Below, one piece after another: positions 31,985 to 43,890 of a DNA stretch of 64,000 bases (position 1 is the first letter of the stretch; each line of letters opens with the position of its first letter). The position numbers were made by a program, and so were the translations under genes. Origin of the DNA: Timema cristinae (Eukaryota > Arthropoda > Insecta > Phasmatodea > Timematidae); the NCBI GenBank assembly GCA_039000515.1, contig JBCFYV010001001.1, positions 15,811,243 to 15,875,242 of the forward strand. Direction: 5' to 3'. The notes beneath the pieces are model-generated. The model was not told the origin of the DNA. It saw only the letters and a program-made list of their open reading frames with translations, and did not search any database.

Positions 31985-33885
31985 AACTGAGTAAATTCAG
32001 AGGAAAAACCTCTTTTAAAGATGATTGGTTGGACAGTACAGTGTCCTTGTTGTTCTATTCAGAGCTTCCTTGACAATGATGAAGTTTCTTGTGCTGAAAT
32101 ATTATCAGCTATTAACCAAGTAATGACACATTCTTCTGCTTATAGTGATCTTTTTAAAGAAACGTTTTCCGATAGTAATATTGCCCAGAAATTTCAAATG
32201 CATAAAGATAAAATTGGATATGTCATCATGTATGGACTAGGTCTTTTTTTTTAAATCTAGCTTGCGAATATGGTTAAGCAATGCTCATTTTATTGTATTT
32301 CATTTGATGAGCGCATAAATACTGTGGCTCAGAAGACTCAGATGGATGTTGTTGTTGCTTATGGAGTGAAAACTAAATTCATATAAGATATTTAACATCT
32401 TGCTTTTTAGGTCATGCAACAGCTCAAGATATATTAATGAACTTTTATATCTGCACTAAAAGACGAGGGCTTGGATCTTTAAAAAATGCTTCAAATTTCC
32501 ATAGATGGACCAAATGTAAACCTCAAATTTTAAGTGATCTCAAAAGTTACTTGAAGGAAGATTCTCCACAAGATCCTGAGTTACTGGAATTTGGAACTTG
32601 TTCTTTACACATTGTCCATGGTGCTTACAAAATAGCACATGCTAACTCTAGTTGGACTACTAACCAGTTTTTGCGCTCACTATATTATTTATTTAAAGAT
32701 TTTCCAACAAAACATGAAGGCTATCAAAGAATAACAGGATCATATCTTTTCTCGAATCAAAGTTTTGTTATATTGGAGGGGTAGAAAACTCAAGGGTGTT
32801 AGAGAGATCAGTGTCAATGCTGCCCTATTCAAAACCTTATTTTTACTCTAACAAGCATCCTCCAAAATCTGATAATTTTCAAACATCAAGCAATTTTGTG
32901 AAGGATGAACTTCTGACATTAAAGTTGGGATTGATTCTGTCAGTTTCACTTGAGTTGTAGCAATTTCTCACCGAATATCAACGCAATAAACCTCTATTGT
33001 CATTTATACTTGCAGATCTAAATAAACTATTTGAGCACTTGATGAACAGAATTGTAAAATGTGAGGTAATGATTTCAGCAAATACTTCCAAAAAGTTGTT
33101 AGTCGTTGATTTAAAGAATCAATCCAAAATTAAATCACTCCCCACTGTAGATATTGGGTTCGCAGCATCAGCAGCTTTTAAAGGAATTAAAGACAGACAT
33201 CAAGATACCTTAGTTCAGAGGAGATTGTCAAAAATTCCTAGTTGATCTCTGCAACAAAATTGTCAAGGGTGTAGTTGTCTCTCTCCCAATCATGCTCAAT
33301 CCATTTGTAAGGACCTATAGGATAACTTGTGCATTAGAAGTTCTACTAGACAAGAAACAACTATCTAGCCTGCAAGCTGATGTAAAAAAAAAAAGCCACT
33401 ACTTGGACTTTGTATCAAAGCAAGAAGTTATTGACTACCTTAAACAACTAATTTCAAATGTTGATCAGCTTGATAAGTTCTTCATGGATATTTTTCAAGG
33501 GTAAATGCATCCCAAGAACTACAATATTTCACTAAAAAATTCTTGTTCTCTTCCATAGCAATGTAGCCGTTGAGCAAAGTTTTTCTGTGAATAAAGAATG
33601 TCTGGTAGAAAACCTACATGAGGACAGCCTTATTGCTCAACGTGTAACTTATGATGCAGTCACTGCAGCCGGAGGACTTCTAAATATGACAATTAAAAAA
33701 AAAATTATTCATGCTGTGAGAGGAATGCATCAGGAATAAGGAAATAAGTACTTTAAAAGAAGAAAAAGATTGAAGTAGACTTAATTCAAAAAAGAATAAC
33801 AGATTTTCAGAAAGCAAAGGAAGAGGCAGAAGTGTTAGAACATGAAATGCAAAAATTGAAAAAGTTTTGTGGTTGAATGAATTTT
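31985..33885 (+). pseudogene. hAT-family transposase, broken
   Basis: Successive frames carry pieces of one transposase in order: LSKFRGKTSFKDDWLDST; KETFSDSNIAQKFQMHKDK then IGYVIMYGLG; LGHATAQDILMNFY; KSYLKEDSPQDPELLEFGTC...SWTTNQFLRSLYYLF; LLVVDLKNQSKIKSLPTVDI; and a C-terminal NVAVEQSFSVNKECLVEN (the E-x-x-F-S dimerisation motif typical of hAT proteins), then a charged helix near 33,790-33,880. The zinc finger normally between the first two pieces is missing. At least five stops or frame changes: non-functional. Confidence 0.78.
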
Positions 33886-34149
33886 AACTTTTGTTTACAT
33901 TTTTAAAAGAAAAATGTTTTTGTGTTTTATCATCTTAATTTTTAATAATGTTAGATAACTGCATTTATCTTTATTTCCAAGTAATTTTATCAACATAATA
34001 TTTGTTGGTTATTTTTCATTAAAGGTTCTGTATCTTAATTACTATATATATTTATCACAAAATTCACTATCAAAAATATAACATGTGGAAAGTATCGACT
34101 GTCAAGGGGTGGTGGGCCTAGTAGTTAGTTTTTGTGGTAGATTAAATTC

Positions 34150-34440
34150 CCTGGCTGTATCATTCTTTGAAGTTGCGCCACCAAGGCCGATTACTTGTAC
34201 CTCTAAAGTTCTACGAGTTAGTGAAATGACCTACCAATTTTGCCAGGAGAGGTATTTTCACATACCTTCCAGAGTTCTTTTACATGCCACATGGAACCGA
34301 GGGCTTTACTTCCCCTCCAAAGATGTTGAGCTATGATGTTTTTTCTTGTTCAAGAAAAAGCCTTCGGCCTCTTTTGGGTTCGAACCCACAAACATCGTGT
34401 TCTGAAGCGAGCACTTTACCCCAAGATCACCAAGATCACG
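34150..34440 (-). repeat. SINE family 2 inside the hAT element
   Basis: Reverse strand: CTTGGTGATCTTGGGGTAAA, GGGTTCGAACCCAAAAGAGG, TTTTTCTTGAACAAGAAAAA, GGAGGGGAAGTAAAGCCC, GGTATGTGAAAATACCTCTC. The most complete copy of this family in the window, and younger than the hAT insertion. Confidence 0.85.
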
Positions 34441-34939
34441 ATAGTTCATTCAAAAATTTAGTATGTGTTTGTGTGTTTGCTTGTGTGTCGTTGTGTGATA
34501 TTTTTTTTCCCTTCACTTCTGACTTTGTTTACATTAAATTGTAAATTAATGATCTGGGTTTTGGTTGTTAGATTTTTACTATCATTATTTAATGGTTTTA
34601 ACCACAAGAAACTATTTAATTATTTTAATACCTTTAAAAAATAACTCAAACCTAGTACCTATTTTTTAAAAAATTATTATGATTTGAGTCTTGAATTCAT
34701 GAATATTCCTTGTAGGTTTTAGGGTTCATCCTAAGTATATACTAGAATATATGCATCAATACACTTATTTTTTATGTAAAAATCTTTAACTATGATGGAC
34801 TTTCTATCCTTTTATTATTTTGAAATAGGGATTGTTCGTCTCTGAGTACCTTTCATATATACTGGATTTCTTTAAAAAAAACTGTAAATATACTGGAATT
34901 TCAAAACTATAGTCAGGTAGACAACCTGTGGTACTACAT

Positions 34940-35145
34940 AATAAGGACCGAACACAATGTATTTTACGATGAAAAGAAGAACATAGTTCACACTTTACAT
35001 TGTTGCCCTTGGACAAAGAGGTAAGGGCTGCCTTTTCGAAGAAAATCTGTCATTATTGCCCAATCCCCTGACTTAAGCCTCATTCTTGAACTCAAGCGGG
35101 AGTGTGAAACACTCAATGCAAGTTCTTAAAAGAGGAGATAATAAA
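34940..35145 (+). repeat. Interspersed repeat shared with 24,355-24,575
   Basis: Same ordered blocks as the first copy (CATAGTTCACACTTTA, TTGGACAAAGAGGTAAGG, AGAAAATCTGTCATTA, GGAGATAATA). Nested in the hAT element. Confidence 0.65.
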
Positions 35146-36127
35146 ACTAAAGGGAGAAAAAAGAGAATTGTTAAGAATGATAAGATACTTGGATAGGAAC
35201 ATGTAAATGAATAACATAAAGGACAAACACAGGAAATGGTTATTAGATAACAATGGTGTAGTACATGGTGCTTCAAGGAAATCGAAGAGTTGAAAACAGG
35301 CATACAGATATGGCTGAGCTCACAAGTCACCGATTTTTCTTTTTAATGAGAGAATTCCACACTCTTCACCACCCCCTCCGAAACAGAGTAGAAGCTTTTT
35401 TTTATCACTGCATCTCTCCACCCGAGAGACCAGAAGCTACTTTCTACTACCCTCGTAGTTGCCACCATATATATAAACTTCTTAAAGGATTGTCAAATTT
35501 GATTCTTTGATACCCTTGATTTCTACTGGTATTAAAAGAATGAGAATCAATCTTTCTATTATGATTCGATATACTTTGATTCTTAGCTCTCAATGAAAGT
35601 ACTGGCATCCAAGTAAAACTGCAAATTCAGAATGAGTAGTAATTGATTATGACATTGACAAACATTGTATGTGTTAGTGTTTTTACTTTTATTTGTGCTC
35701 TACTGTTTTCTTAATATCCTATCATTTTACTTACTATAAATATTTTTAAATTCGTGTTTGTATTCATGATTTACAAATCTGGATCTCACAAAAATTCAAC
35801 TTGAAATATTTGTAGTAAAAATTTATATATTTATATTACTCAAACTTAGAGAAAAAAAACTTGTGTTTTTGTTTAAACTCGATTCTAACTTAATTCGGGA
35901 AAATTGCCTACTTGGCACACCCCTAAATATTTTGACTAAGAATTTAATAAACAAAATATGGTTTACATTCTTAATTGTGTGTATGTTGTTATGTAAAGAA
36001 AATAAACCAAATGCTCAGCTTCATTGATCGACCCAGCTCTAATGAATATTGTATTTCGGGTCGTATACCCAGATGTTTTGAATGTTTATTTAAGTGCTGT
36101 CACTAACCAATCATTCACCTCACTTAG

Positions 36128-36327
36128 AACGCTCTCTGGAACATCGAGTCCTGCAGGACCAGTGCGAATGTCTCAGAAACCAGTTGTCTGCTCGGCGACG
36201 AGAAGCGGACACACTCGACCGTCGGTTACGGGACCTCGTCGCTACTAAGTCTACTCAGGACTATGAGCGTCATCAAACCCAGCGAGCCATTGACCACCTT
36301 AATGCGAGTCTAAGACAGCTAAGGTAG
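36128..36327 (+). CDS. Gse1: GSE1 last exon, C-terminal coiled coil and stop
   Basis: Acceptor CACCTCACTTAG|AACG; G|AA restores a glutamate with the phase 1 exon at 30,663-31,021. Encodes ERSLEHRVLQDQCECLRNQL, SARRREADTLDRRLRDLVAT, KSTQDYERHQTQRAIDHLNA, SLRQLR and TAG (36,325-36,327). Vertebrate GSE1 ends with EEQNLERQVLQTQCRRLEAQ and a similar heptad-patterned helix with ...DHLRKCL. With four single-base repairs the ten exons give about 1,127 residues (upstream start excluded) against about 1,200 in vertebrates. Its acceptor is 86 bp from a hAT terminus. Confidence 0.93.
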
Positions 36328-36328
36328 C

Positions 36329-36399
36329 ACCGAGTATCACCAGACTCGGCGAGTCAAGCATCATCACCTCAACGCCTGCCTGAGACAGCTCATGTGAAA
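36329..36399 (+). pseudogene. Diverged tandem copy of the end of GSE1's last exon
   Basis: Reads TEYHQTRRVKHHHLNACLRQ LM then TGA, against YERHQTQRAIDHLNASLRQLR then TAG in the real exon. Most differences fall at third codon positions (CAC/CAT, CAG/CAA, AAC/AAT, GCC/GCG, CTG/CTA), so the copy probably diverged under coding constraint. It is out of frame with the first stop. Confidence 0.6.
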
Positions 36400-37567
36400 C
36401 CGAATGTAATTGTGATTCAGGACACACTGCCCACACAATATGTAGTCAGGTTCCCAGTTTTCTTGCACGCCAATTTAATTTTTCTACCTCATAACCCCTT
36501 TCAGAATATGAAATCAAAAGGCCAAATTGTTTTGTCTAGAAGTTCATCAACTGAATCCCCAATTCACTTTTTATCAGTTTATGAACTGAATTACCATCAT
36601 GTTTGTCCTTTTAACTGATAAATTTAGTGAAAGCTTTGTCCCAAAAAAAACTTAAATTCATTGACCTAATGTTCGATGTGTCAGCGCATTACATTAATTG
36701 ATCATATTTAATATTTTCTTTGTCATGCTATCGATTGACTGACCTGAATGTTTTACCTGTCGGTATCTGGATTTGTTGAACCAAACGATTTATCTATCAT
36801 TTCGTGATTAGGATTACCTTAATTGAGATCTATCAAACCATATTGCATTTCTTTGACTTCCCGAGTGTTATTTCAAATTTTCAATTTTCCTTATTTCTCT
36901 ATCGAATTATCTTATTGAATTATTTTATTTAGTGAGTGAGTGTGTGTATGTGTGTGTGGTAATTTGTGATTTAAAAATGTGTTGCTACACAACTACTTTT
37001 ATTTCTATTTAAAACATTTTATTTAAAAAAAAAAGTAAAACTATCCTGTTTGTGTCAATTAATTTGATAAGCTGTGAAAATATTCACCAATATACACCGA
37101 AAGAATTTTAATGTTCTCTCCAAATTTATATTATCTTCTCAATACATGTCTAGTGAACTAAAAAAAAACTATAACAACAAATAATGCTAATGAGTGGTTT
37201 TAAAAAAAATTACTGCTTTTAATTATATTTTCCTATATCTTGGTTAGTTGTAAGCTGAACATCTATGACATGTTTACATAGAAACATGGATCTGTAGTCT
37301 TGAGCATTGCTCAAAAATTATGTTATTTATATTTTACACTTAGCCTAAAAGTTCAAAAACAATTGTGCATATTTAATACACTTAAAAAAAAAACAAGAAA
37401 CAAGATTACTTATGAATAACTTTACATTCAAAGATTCTTATTTAAGTGAATGGAAAAACTTCTCTCTAGGCCTGTGTGATGAGACACTTAATCTCGTAAA
37501 AAGCTAATCTTAGGGCCAATATCATAGTCAGATTGCATATGCCTCAAGCACGGCGCTATACCAATTA

Positions 37568-37659
37568 CAAGACGACACCCACCCAAACCTGTATAGAATG
37601 GGCCAGTTTCGCATATGAAGCTGGCCCAGTCCATTATGGTCTAGGGGGGTGTCGTCTTG
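37568..37659. other. Nested inverted repeat / hairpin
   Basis: CAAGACGACACCC at the left pairs with GGGTGTCGTCTTG at the right; inside, TGGGCCAGTTTCGCATATGA and GCTGGCCCA form a second palindrome. It could be a small MITE or a cis RNA structure. Confidence 0.7.
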
Positions 37660-37989
37660 TATTTAGTATCGAGTCGCACCTGAGGTGTACAAAGTATGAC
37701 AGGTTTTGGATCCTGGCCTGGTGTACTTGAGGTTTTTTTTTTTTCTGCAATGGTTTCTCACTTTCTTTTCGCACAAATGGTGGTACATTTCCTATTAATT
37801 CTTCTTTGTTCATCCTAACCCCAGTTATGGCTTTAATATGAATAAAGCCTGGACGAGTTGCATGAAGTGGGAAAAATAAATTGCATACAAAATTATCTTT
37901 ATATTGATTACTATGAAAGTTGTATTTTAGTACCAGTTAAAATAATATCAACTTTCACCCAGAGTATTTAATTCAATTCAAGTTCATCA

Positions 37990-38430
37990 AATATTTGTTG
38001 TGTTTTTCTCGTTCCCAACTTCTTCTGGAATAACTTCTCATGTCCAAGTTTTGGAGATTGCAATTACTTGGATATCACACAAGCCCATTATTCGTCTTCC
38101 TTGTTTATTTGCTTATGCTTCATCTGCATCATTCTCTTTGGTATTCTCTCCTATTCAATACTCATCACATATCCATAACATGTGAGTCTTGCTTCTTCTA
38201 CTTTCTCATCTACTCTTCACTATTTTCTGAATAACTTCATTCCTAATCCTGTTTCTCCTTGTGACAGCTAACATGCTCCTCATGAACTTCATTTTCATAG
38301 CTTCCACTTCCCTAGTCTCCCTTACATTCATTGTCCATGTTTCTGCTGCGTATGTGATAATATGTACAAAGTACACCATATACAACAACACTTCAAGGGC
38401 ACTTCTCTTTTCCATAGAGAAAATGCTATT
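37990..38430 (-). pseudogene. LINE ORF2 C-terminal fragment
   Basis: Reverse translation of 38,206-38,415 gives ITYAAETWTMNVRETREVEA then MKMKFMRSMLAVTRRNRIRN and EVIQKIV, the Y-G-A-E-T-W-x-x ... E-x-x-F-L-R-x-x-x-G-x-T-x-x-D-R-I-R-N-E block after the reverse-transcriptase core. Lower coordinates continue with an R-L-x-x-Y-G-x-V-like segment. Stops present; dead fragment. Confidence 0.8.
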
Positions 38431-39020
38431 AAATTATAAGTATGTAAATAATGTGAACAAGGTGAAAACATGTTGTAAAATATGAGCAAGGGAATCAACT
38501 TCTTTCTTATTTACACAGAGAGTAAAGTCACATTATAGACATACATAAACATTTTTTTAAATATATTTATTAAAAATTTAAAATAAATATGCATATGTGT
38601 GTTTGTTTCTAAATATTGTAACTCGTGTGCATAGTGTAACTGAAGCGTTAACAAGAAAGTAGAGTTAATAGAAAATATAGTTATAAAAATAATATATCAA
38701 GGTATAGTCTCGTTCTTTTTCCAGATTAGCTGCCTTTTATTTTATTTACTTTTTACGGTGTTTTCACACTTTTCCATCATTAATATATTTGTAATAAAAT
38801 ATAAATTATAAATGGATCCCACCATCATAAGCATGTATGCTACCACATACACCAGTCAAAGATGTTCAGATTTCATACCAGGGTTGTTTTTTTTTACATT
38901 TTTTGTGTAAAAAAAATTATGGGAACTTTTTATAAACTAAAATTTATTATAGGCTCCACAATTATTTATATATACTCATCTTTAACTTGATGGAACCAAC
39001 ATCAGTGGCAAAATGGTCTA
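38431..39020. other. AT-rich stretch, no feature seen
   Basis: No exon, RNA gene or recognised repeat. Confidence 0.5.
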
Positions 39021-39024
39021 AATC

Positions 39025-39110
39025 AGGAGTGCCAAACTCGTTTGATCCTAAAGGCCACAATGCAAAATTAAAATACTAAGGGGGCTGTAAATCAGTACTT
39101 TTAAACTTGA
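39025..39110 (+). mobile_element. hAT-type terminus, single end
   Basis: CAGGAGTGCCAAACTCGTTTG, ATCCTAAAGGCCACAATGCA matches the classic CAGGGGTGCCAAACTC...GGGCCACA opening of hAT/Charlie-like elements. The other end was not located. Confidence 0.6.
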
Positions 39111-41320
39111 AGAGAAAATGCATTATATGTATTCGATTTGAAAATATCACTTGTGTGTATAAAGTTTGTAATTAAATTGCCAATTAAATTAATAAACTTC
39201 TTTAGGATCTGTGAATGCCGAATACCATTATTTTTGAATTTAATATAAAATGTTAAATTTAAATAATAAATAAATCCTAGAGAAATGAACAAATAATTAT
39301 AAATAACAAAAACTTTTACAAATATTGAATATAGTGATGTTAGCCGTTAATTAATATAAAATAGTATTTTAGTTAGTCTTTTTATTTTCTTACAAAATTT
39401 GGAAAAAGTATTGCAAGATAAAATTATTTATTGCACACTTTCAAGTCATTTTGTCAAGATGGTGTGTTTGTTTTATAACTGGGGCTATACATTCAAATGT
39501 GGATATTTGTTTATTTCCAAGCAGATGAAATATATTAAAAAGAAGCTTGAGAAAAATAAAATATTTATTTAAACAATGGAAACAGAGCATTTGTTACAGG
39601 AAAACTAATTTAATCTCTTGAATATATGGCTTTTAAGAAAAACAATTTTCGTACCACATTGTTGCAGAGTAAGTAACCAAATAGCTGGGTCATGTAAATG
39701 GGGTACTACCATTTTAGGAACTATGGAAACTATAAACTACAGTTATACTTTCAAGTGGATCCTACAGTACAATGCACTAGGAATAACTGAAGTAATTAAT
39801 GACTACTTGTAAAACACACTAGTCTGTAAAATGGTCCATTCATTTAGTTATTAGATAAGTTACCCATTTATATTTATTGTACTAATGTATTTTAGAATCG
39901 TAAATTATTATTTTATTTTTTTTACATGATCCTTTGATGTATTTGTCTGGAGAATTTTTTCATAAATGCTTCGGGAAGCGTAGCTTATACTTTATAGGAA
40001 ATTGAGAGATTTTACTGTAGCTAGTAATCTCTTTACCATGTGTTAATATTTATAAGCTTATTGAGCTTATAAAATAGGTAACTCAATATACTTATTTTTA
40101 AGTATTTTTTTAATGAATACAACTCTTTAGTTTTCTTCTATACATGTTTCTTCCTTGTATTTTAATGTTATAAGGAAATGGTCAAACAGGGAGCAGTGTT
40201 TTTCTCTATACCTATTTTAACTAAATGGTATTCATTCCATTTGTTGTAGCATTCCGGGAATATACTTGCTTTAAATTAACTTGAGCTAATTATTAGAAAT
40301 ACAAGAACAATTTCTTGAAATGGAAACTTTTAACACAATTTGTCTGCTGTGTTTCGTTGTTTTTTTTCTAGACACTTTTATTTGTTTTTAATAAACATTC
40401 TTTCAGGTAATTTATGTGAAAGATGGCTTTAGAAACAATGATTTCCTGATGAATTAAGTAAAATGAAAAATATACTTGTTATCAGTGCCTCCACCGATAA
40501 TGTTTAGAAATAATTCTTCACATAGCTCTTTAAAATTGTAAATATTTGTGGGTTTTTTTTTCACTGTGTAATTGCGATAGTGTGTCGTGTTGGAAGCATA
40601 TTTTAACTGGCTGTTGCGAAATCTTTTATGTAACCTGTAAGGAATTATACTTTTTTTTTGTCTTGGTGTAAATATAAATATATATATAAATATGAAGGAT
40701 ATGTATAATATTTGTAACATGAAAAAAAGTTAATTATCTTTGTAATAATATTTATACTTTTACCATAGTGACCATGAAATGTGTTCCAGAGCGGGAAAGT
40801 GGTTCCCGTAATTTGCTGAATAAAAATAATCTCTTAGCTAGTGGGTGATTTATTTGGTTGAAAAAATAAACTTGTTTTTTTTTATGTTAAAATACTTTAC
40901 ACTCGGAAAGTCAAGTTGGAATGTTCTTATTTGCTTCTCTTTTGTAAAGTATTATTCCAAATTATCCTTGTGTCTGGTTCAGTATTAAAAAAAAATAACA
41001 CATCACTACCAATTATTAAATATTTAATCGTTTGTCATGATTTATCAAAATTTATTATGCCTTAGTGCATTGGTGTTACATGTGACAAATATATACTTAA
41101 GTGTTTATTTGTTAAATAATTAGGTTGGATTTTAAACTTTAACCTACGTACAAAAAATAAACCAATTGTGTTCTTAACAACTTAACCTATAGTAAATATT
41201 CAACCCACTTATTCCCATACTATCATACTTTTCATTTCATTGTCAGATATTGTTTTCCTTCATTTACAATTATTTGCAATGATAAATTATTTTATTTAAT
41301 ATTTACTATTAATCAGACCT
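39111..41320. other. AT-rich intergenic DNA, no feature seen
   Basis: Very AT-rich with homopolymers. No coding or RNA feature supported on either strand. Confidence 0.5.
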
Positions 41321-41559
41321 GAGCAAACTTTTTTTTCCCCCACTCCTCAGATTGAGTGGTGATTTGTTCCAAACTATCCTCCCAAAGTAGTGAGTTGAGT
41401 ATAAACATTGCGTTAAAAGAATAACTCACTACTCAAGGTTTTAGGACGATCTACCCGTTAAATTCTGGGGTAGATAAACAACCCTCCAAAATAAAAAATA
41501 TACCAATCTTCCATCAACGGGGTGCTAAGTATGAGTGTGTGAAGTCCGCTTTTTCAATT

Positions 41560-41940
41560 CTAAGCCGAATCGAAGTTAGAATATTTTATTTTATTTTTTT
41601 ATGCTTGAAAAAATATATTGTGACTATTTATATAATTTATGCACTAAAATTGTTTTGAAAATATTTTATTGTACAATTGTTTGTAATACTTTGTGTTAAT
41701 CTGACAAATTAAGTTTATCATAACATGCAATTCAATTACTTCAGATTTTTTCAATATGAATATTAATTTGTATTTTATAAATCGGCTAAAAACGGCTATA
41801 ATTGAACATAAATGAAGTATTTTGGCTGTCAATATTTTTAATATCAAAGCTTCGAAGCCGGAATTTGTTCGAAGCGAAGTCAAAGCTGATGTTGGTTTCG
41901 AAACGAAGTCGAAGTGTTGAAAGCCTTGCACACCCCTAGT
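41560..41940 (-). mobile_element. hAT-like terminus region
   Basis: The right edge reads CACACCCCTAGTG (inverse: TAGGGGTGTG, a common hAT end), preceded by CGAAGCGAAGTC/CGAAACGAAGTC repeats. The other end may be the CTAAGCCGAATCGAAGTTAG area near 41,560. No transposase seen. Confidence 0.45.
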
Positions 41941-41991
41941 GCTTAGATAGAATTTCACCATAGTTAATATTCATCATGAATATACTTGTAT

Positions 41992-42178
41992 GCCAAACCC
42001 TTCCTTCACCTCTGACAAGACGTCTTGTGAATGTGGGGAATGCCAGGCTTCCACCGTGGTTCGGATTCCACGTTAAACTGTAGGTCCTCCATTTCATCTC
42101 ACAATCACCCTACCATTACACATTAGCATAAGTGCGTTCAACCTGAACGGGTAGTAAGACGTGATGCTAATAATAATA
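41992..42178 (+). repeat. SINE family 1, 3' half
   Basis: Starts at CCAAACCCTTCCTTCACCTC and runs through the tail to AATAATA. The tRNA-like head is missing. Confidence 0.9.
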
Positions 42179-42179
42179 T

Positions 42180-43055
42180 ACTTGTAGATCATGAAAATCT
42201 AAAACAATCCAAATAGTGTGAGGCAAGATCAACATACTAGAGGGAATAATACGCTATTGGCCAAAATTATGTTCCCAATATTTTGAAGGTTTTTTTTACA
42301 TGAAAACTAAAAGGTCTCGAATATACCATGAGGTAAAAACTTAATAAATTTGAGACAGTTTTACTAGGTCCTCTGATTGCTTGTTTTGATGCACTCCTAA
42401 AATTTGTTACTATTATAAACACAGCACATATTCTTTGACCAACTAACACTTACCTGAGTTATCAATATAGTTACACTGCAGCATGTAAATCCTTTTTCTC
42501 TATCGCTGTTTTGACCACAAGTTTATTACTAAACGCACATAAGTAAGAGTTCCTGAGCTCGGGCTTATTCTGGCCAGTCAATACAATTATATGCTACAAA
42601 ATAAACCTCTAGGAATCTGACAGGTTATATTCAATGAAAAATATTAGGTTGTACATATAATACGAGTGGAGTTTTAGGAAGGAAGTTTTTAGGAGAAAAA
42701 ACTTTTTCTATATTCGAACCAATGTGGTATTTATAGTACATTTTTCTTTAAATTCATATATCTTCAGATGTTGACATTCTATATGATCTCATGATAAAGG
42801 ATTGCCCTCTAGTGCCATCTTATGTTTAGCTAAAGCCTTATAAGGATATGAATTGCTGAGGTCATTATCAAGAAAGCATATAATTATTTAAATCTATCAT
42901 TATTAACGGTGACCACTAACATTAGCTTACAATTGAGAGTTTCTAACAAATTAAATATAACATGAATATGATGTAGTTAACATACACGTTACTTCCATTA
43001 GGTTTATAAACAATCAAGGAAAGTACATATGTTACTCCCATTCATTATCCTATTA
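42180..43055. other. AT-rich stretch, no feature seen
   Basis: No gene or named repeat recognised. Confidence 0.45.
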
Positions 43056-43057
43056 AT

Positions 43058-43890
43058 TGTTTCCAGTGTGTGGCCAACACATTTTAGTTAAATGTGCCGC
43101 CAAAATCTTCTTTCCTTCCACAGTTCCTTATTTGCTTCCAATGTCCTCTCGCTCGCACACTTGCTGTTGTCTGCTCTTTTCATCTCTGTCTTGGTTTCCC
43201 TTGTGGTATTTTTCCTACATACTTCATCTCCAAGCATTGATTCCTCTACTCTCTTGTTTACTCCCTGCACCCCCACTCTTGCCTGGACTACTTCATCACC
43301 ATAGCCTCCACTTTCATTCTCTTCAATATTGTTGCTGTGTATTTTACTGGGAGCAAATAACGCCCTATACATCACTTCCTTATACTTTAAGGGTACTTCT
43401 CTTCTCTATAGCAGGTCTCATACACACTATAAAACAACTTCCCCTGCTGTCCTCTTAATATATCTTCTCTGTACCACTCAACTCTACTCCATCCAACTGT
43501 ATAACTTTACTAGGCCTTATCCTCTTTTTAATCATTAGCATCACTTCACTCTTTGTCGTGCTATTTCATTCCACACTCTTTCACTTCCTCATTCCATTCC
43601 TGGGACTGTTCCTTTCACCCAGGTTTCCTTGCCATTCAATTCATAACCATTTCCCTTAACATTATAAAGAGTATTGCTGAAAGAACACTTCCATGCTTAA
43701 CTCATTTCTTTTATTTGTAACCACTCTGGCCACACATTCTGCCTTAACACAACTTCTTTTATTATCATACAGACTCTTTACTCTCATCACAACTCCCCTT
43801 TCCACTTCATATTCCTTTTCTTTCCAGACTTTATTTGTATACACACTATCATATTCCTTTTCCACAGAAGGTAACGAGAGTTTTTTTTAA
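43058..43890 (-). pseudogene. LINE reverse-transcriptase fragment (palm/thumb)
   Basis: Reverse frames give MEKEYDSVYTNKVWKEKEYE and VERGVVMRVKSLYDNKRSCV (43,662-43,865), the F-E-K-A-Y-D-x-V ... R-V-x-x-L-Y region of non-LTR reverse transcriptases. From 43,375 downwards follow NNIEENESGGYGDEVVQARV and RVEESMLGDEVCRKN. Broken by several stops. It may be the same insertion as 45,263-45,645, now separated from it. Confidence 0.75.

Larger units (their letters stand above)
31805..36041 (+). mobile_element. hAT transposon, 4.2 kb, inactive, in last GSE1 intron
   Basis: Ends are inverted: TAGAGCTGGACCAATG at the left and GATCGACCCAGCTCTA at the right. They are flanked by imperfect 8-bp duplications (TTAAATAT at 31,797-31,804, ATGAATAT at 36,042-36,049; 6 of 8 identical). 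An 8-bp duplication and the internal hAT-type transposase remains fit the superfamily. Later insertions include a SINE family 2 copy and the repeat at 34,940-35,145. It is in sense orientation to the gene and its right end is only 86 bp before the last exon. Confidence 0.8.
36328..37846 (+). other. Probable GSE1 3' UTR
   Basis: Follows the stop codon. The first clear AATAAA on this strand that I find is at 37,841-37,846, inside an old SINE family 3 relic (37,680-37,860), so the true poly(A) site is uncertain. It starts with a diverged copy of the end of the last exon (36,329-36,399). Confidence 0.35.

Noticed and set aside
36024..36248. + frame overlapping the last GSE1 exon
   Set aside because: It reads through the hAT end and acceptor in a different frame; the coiled-coil frame is the conserved one.
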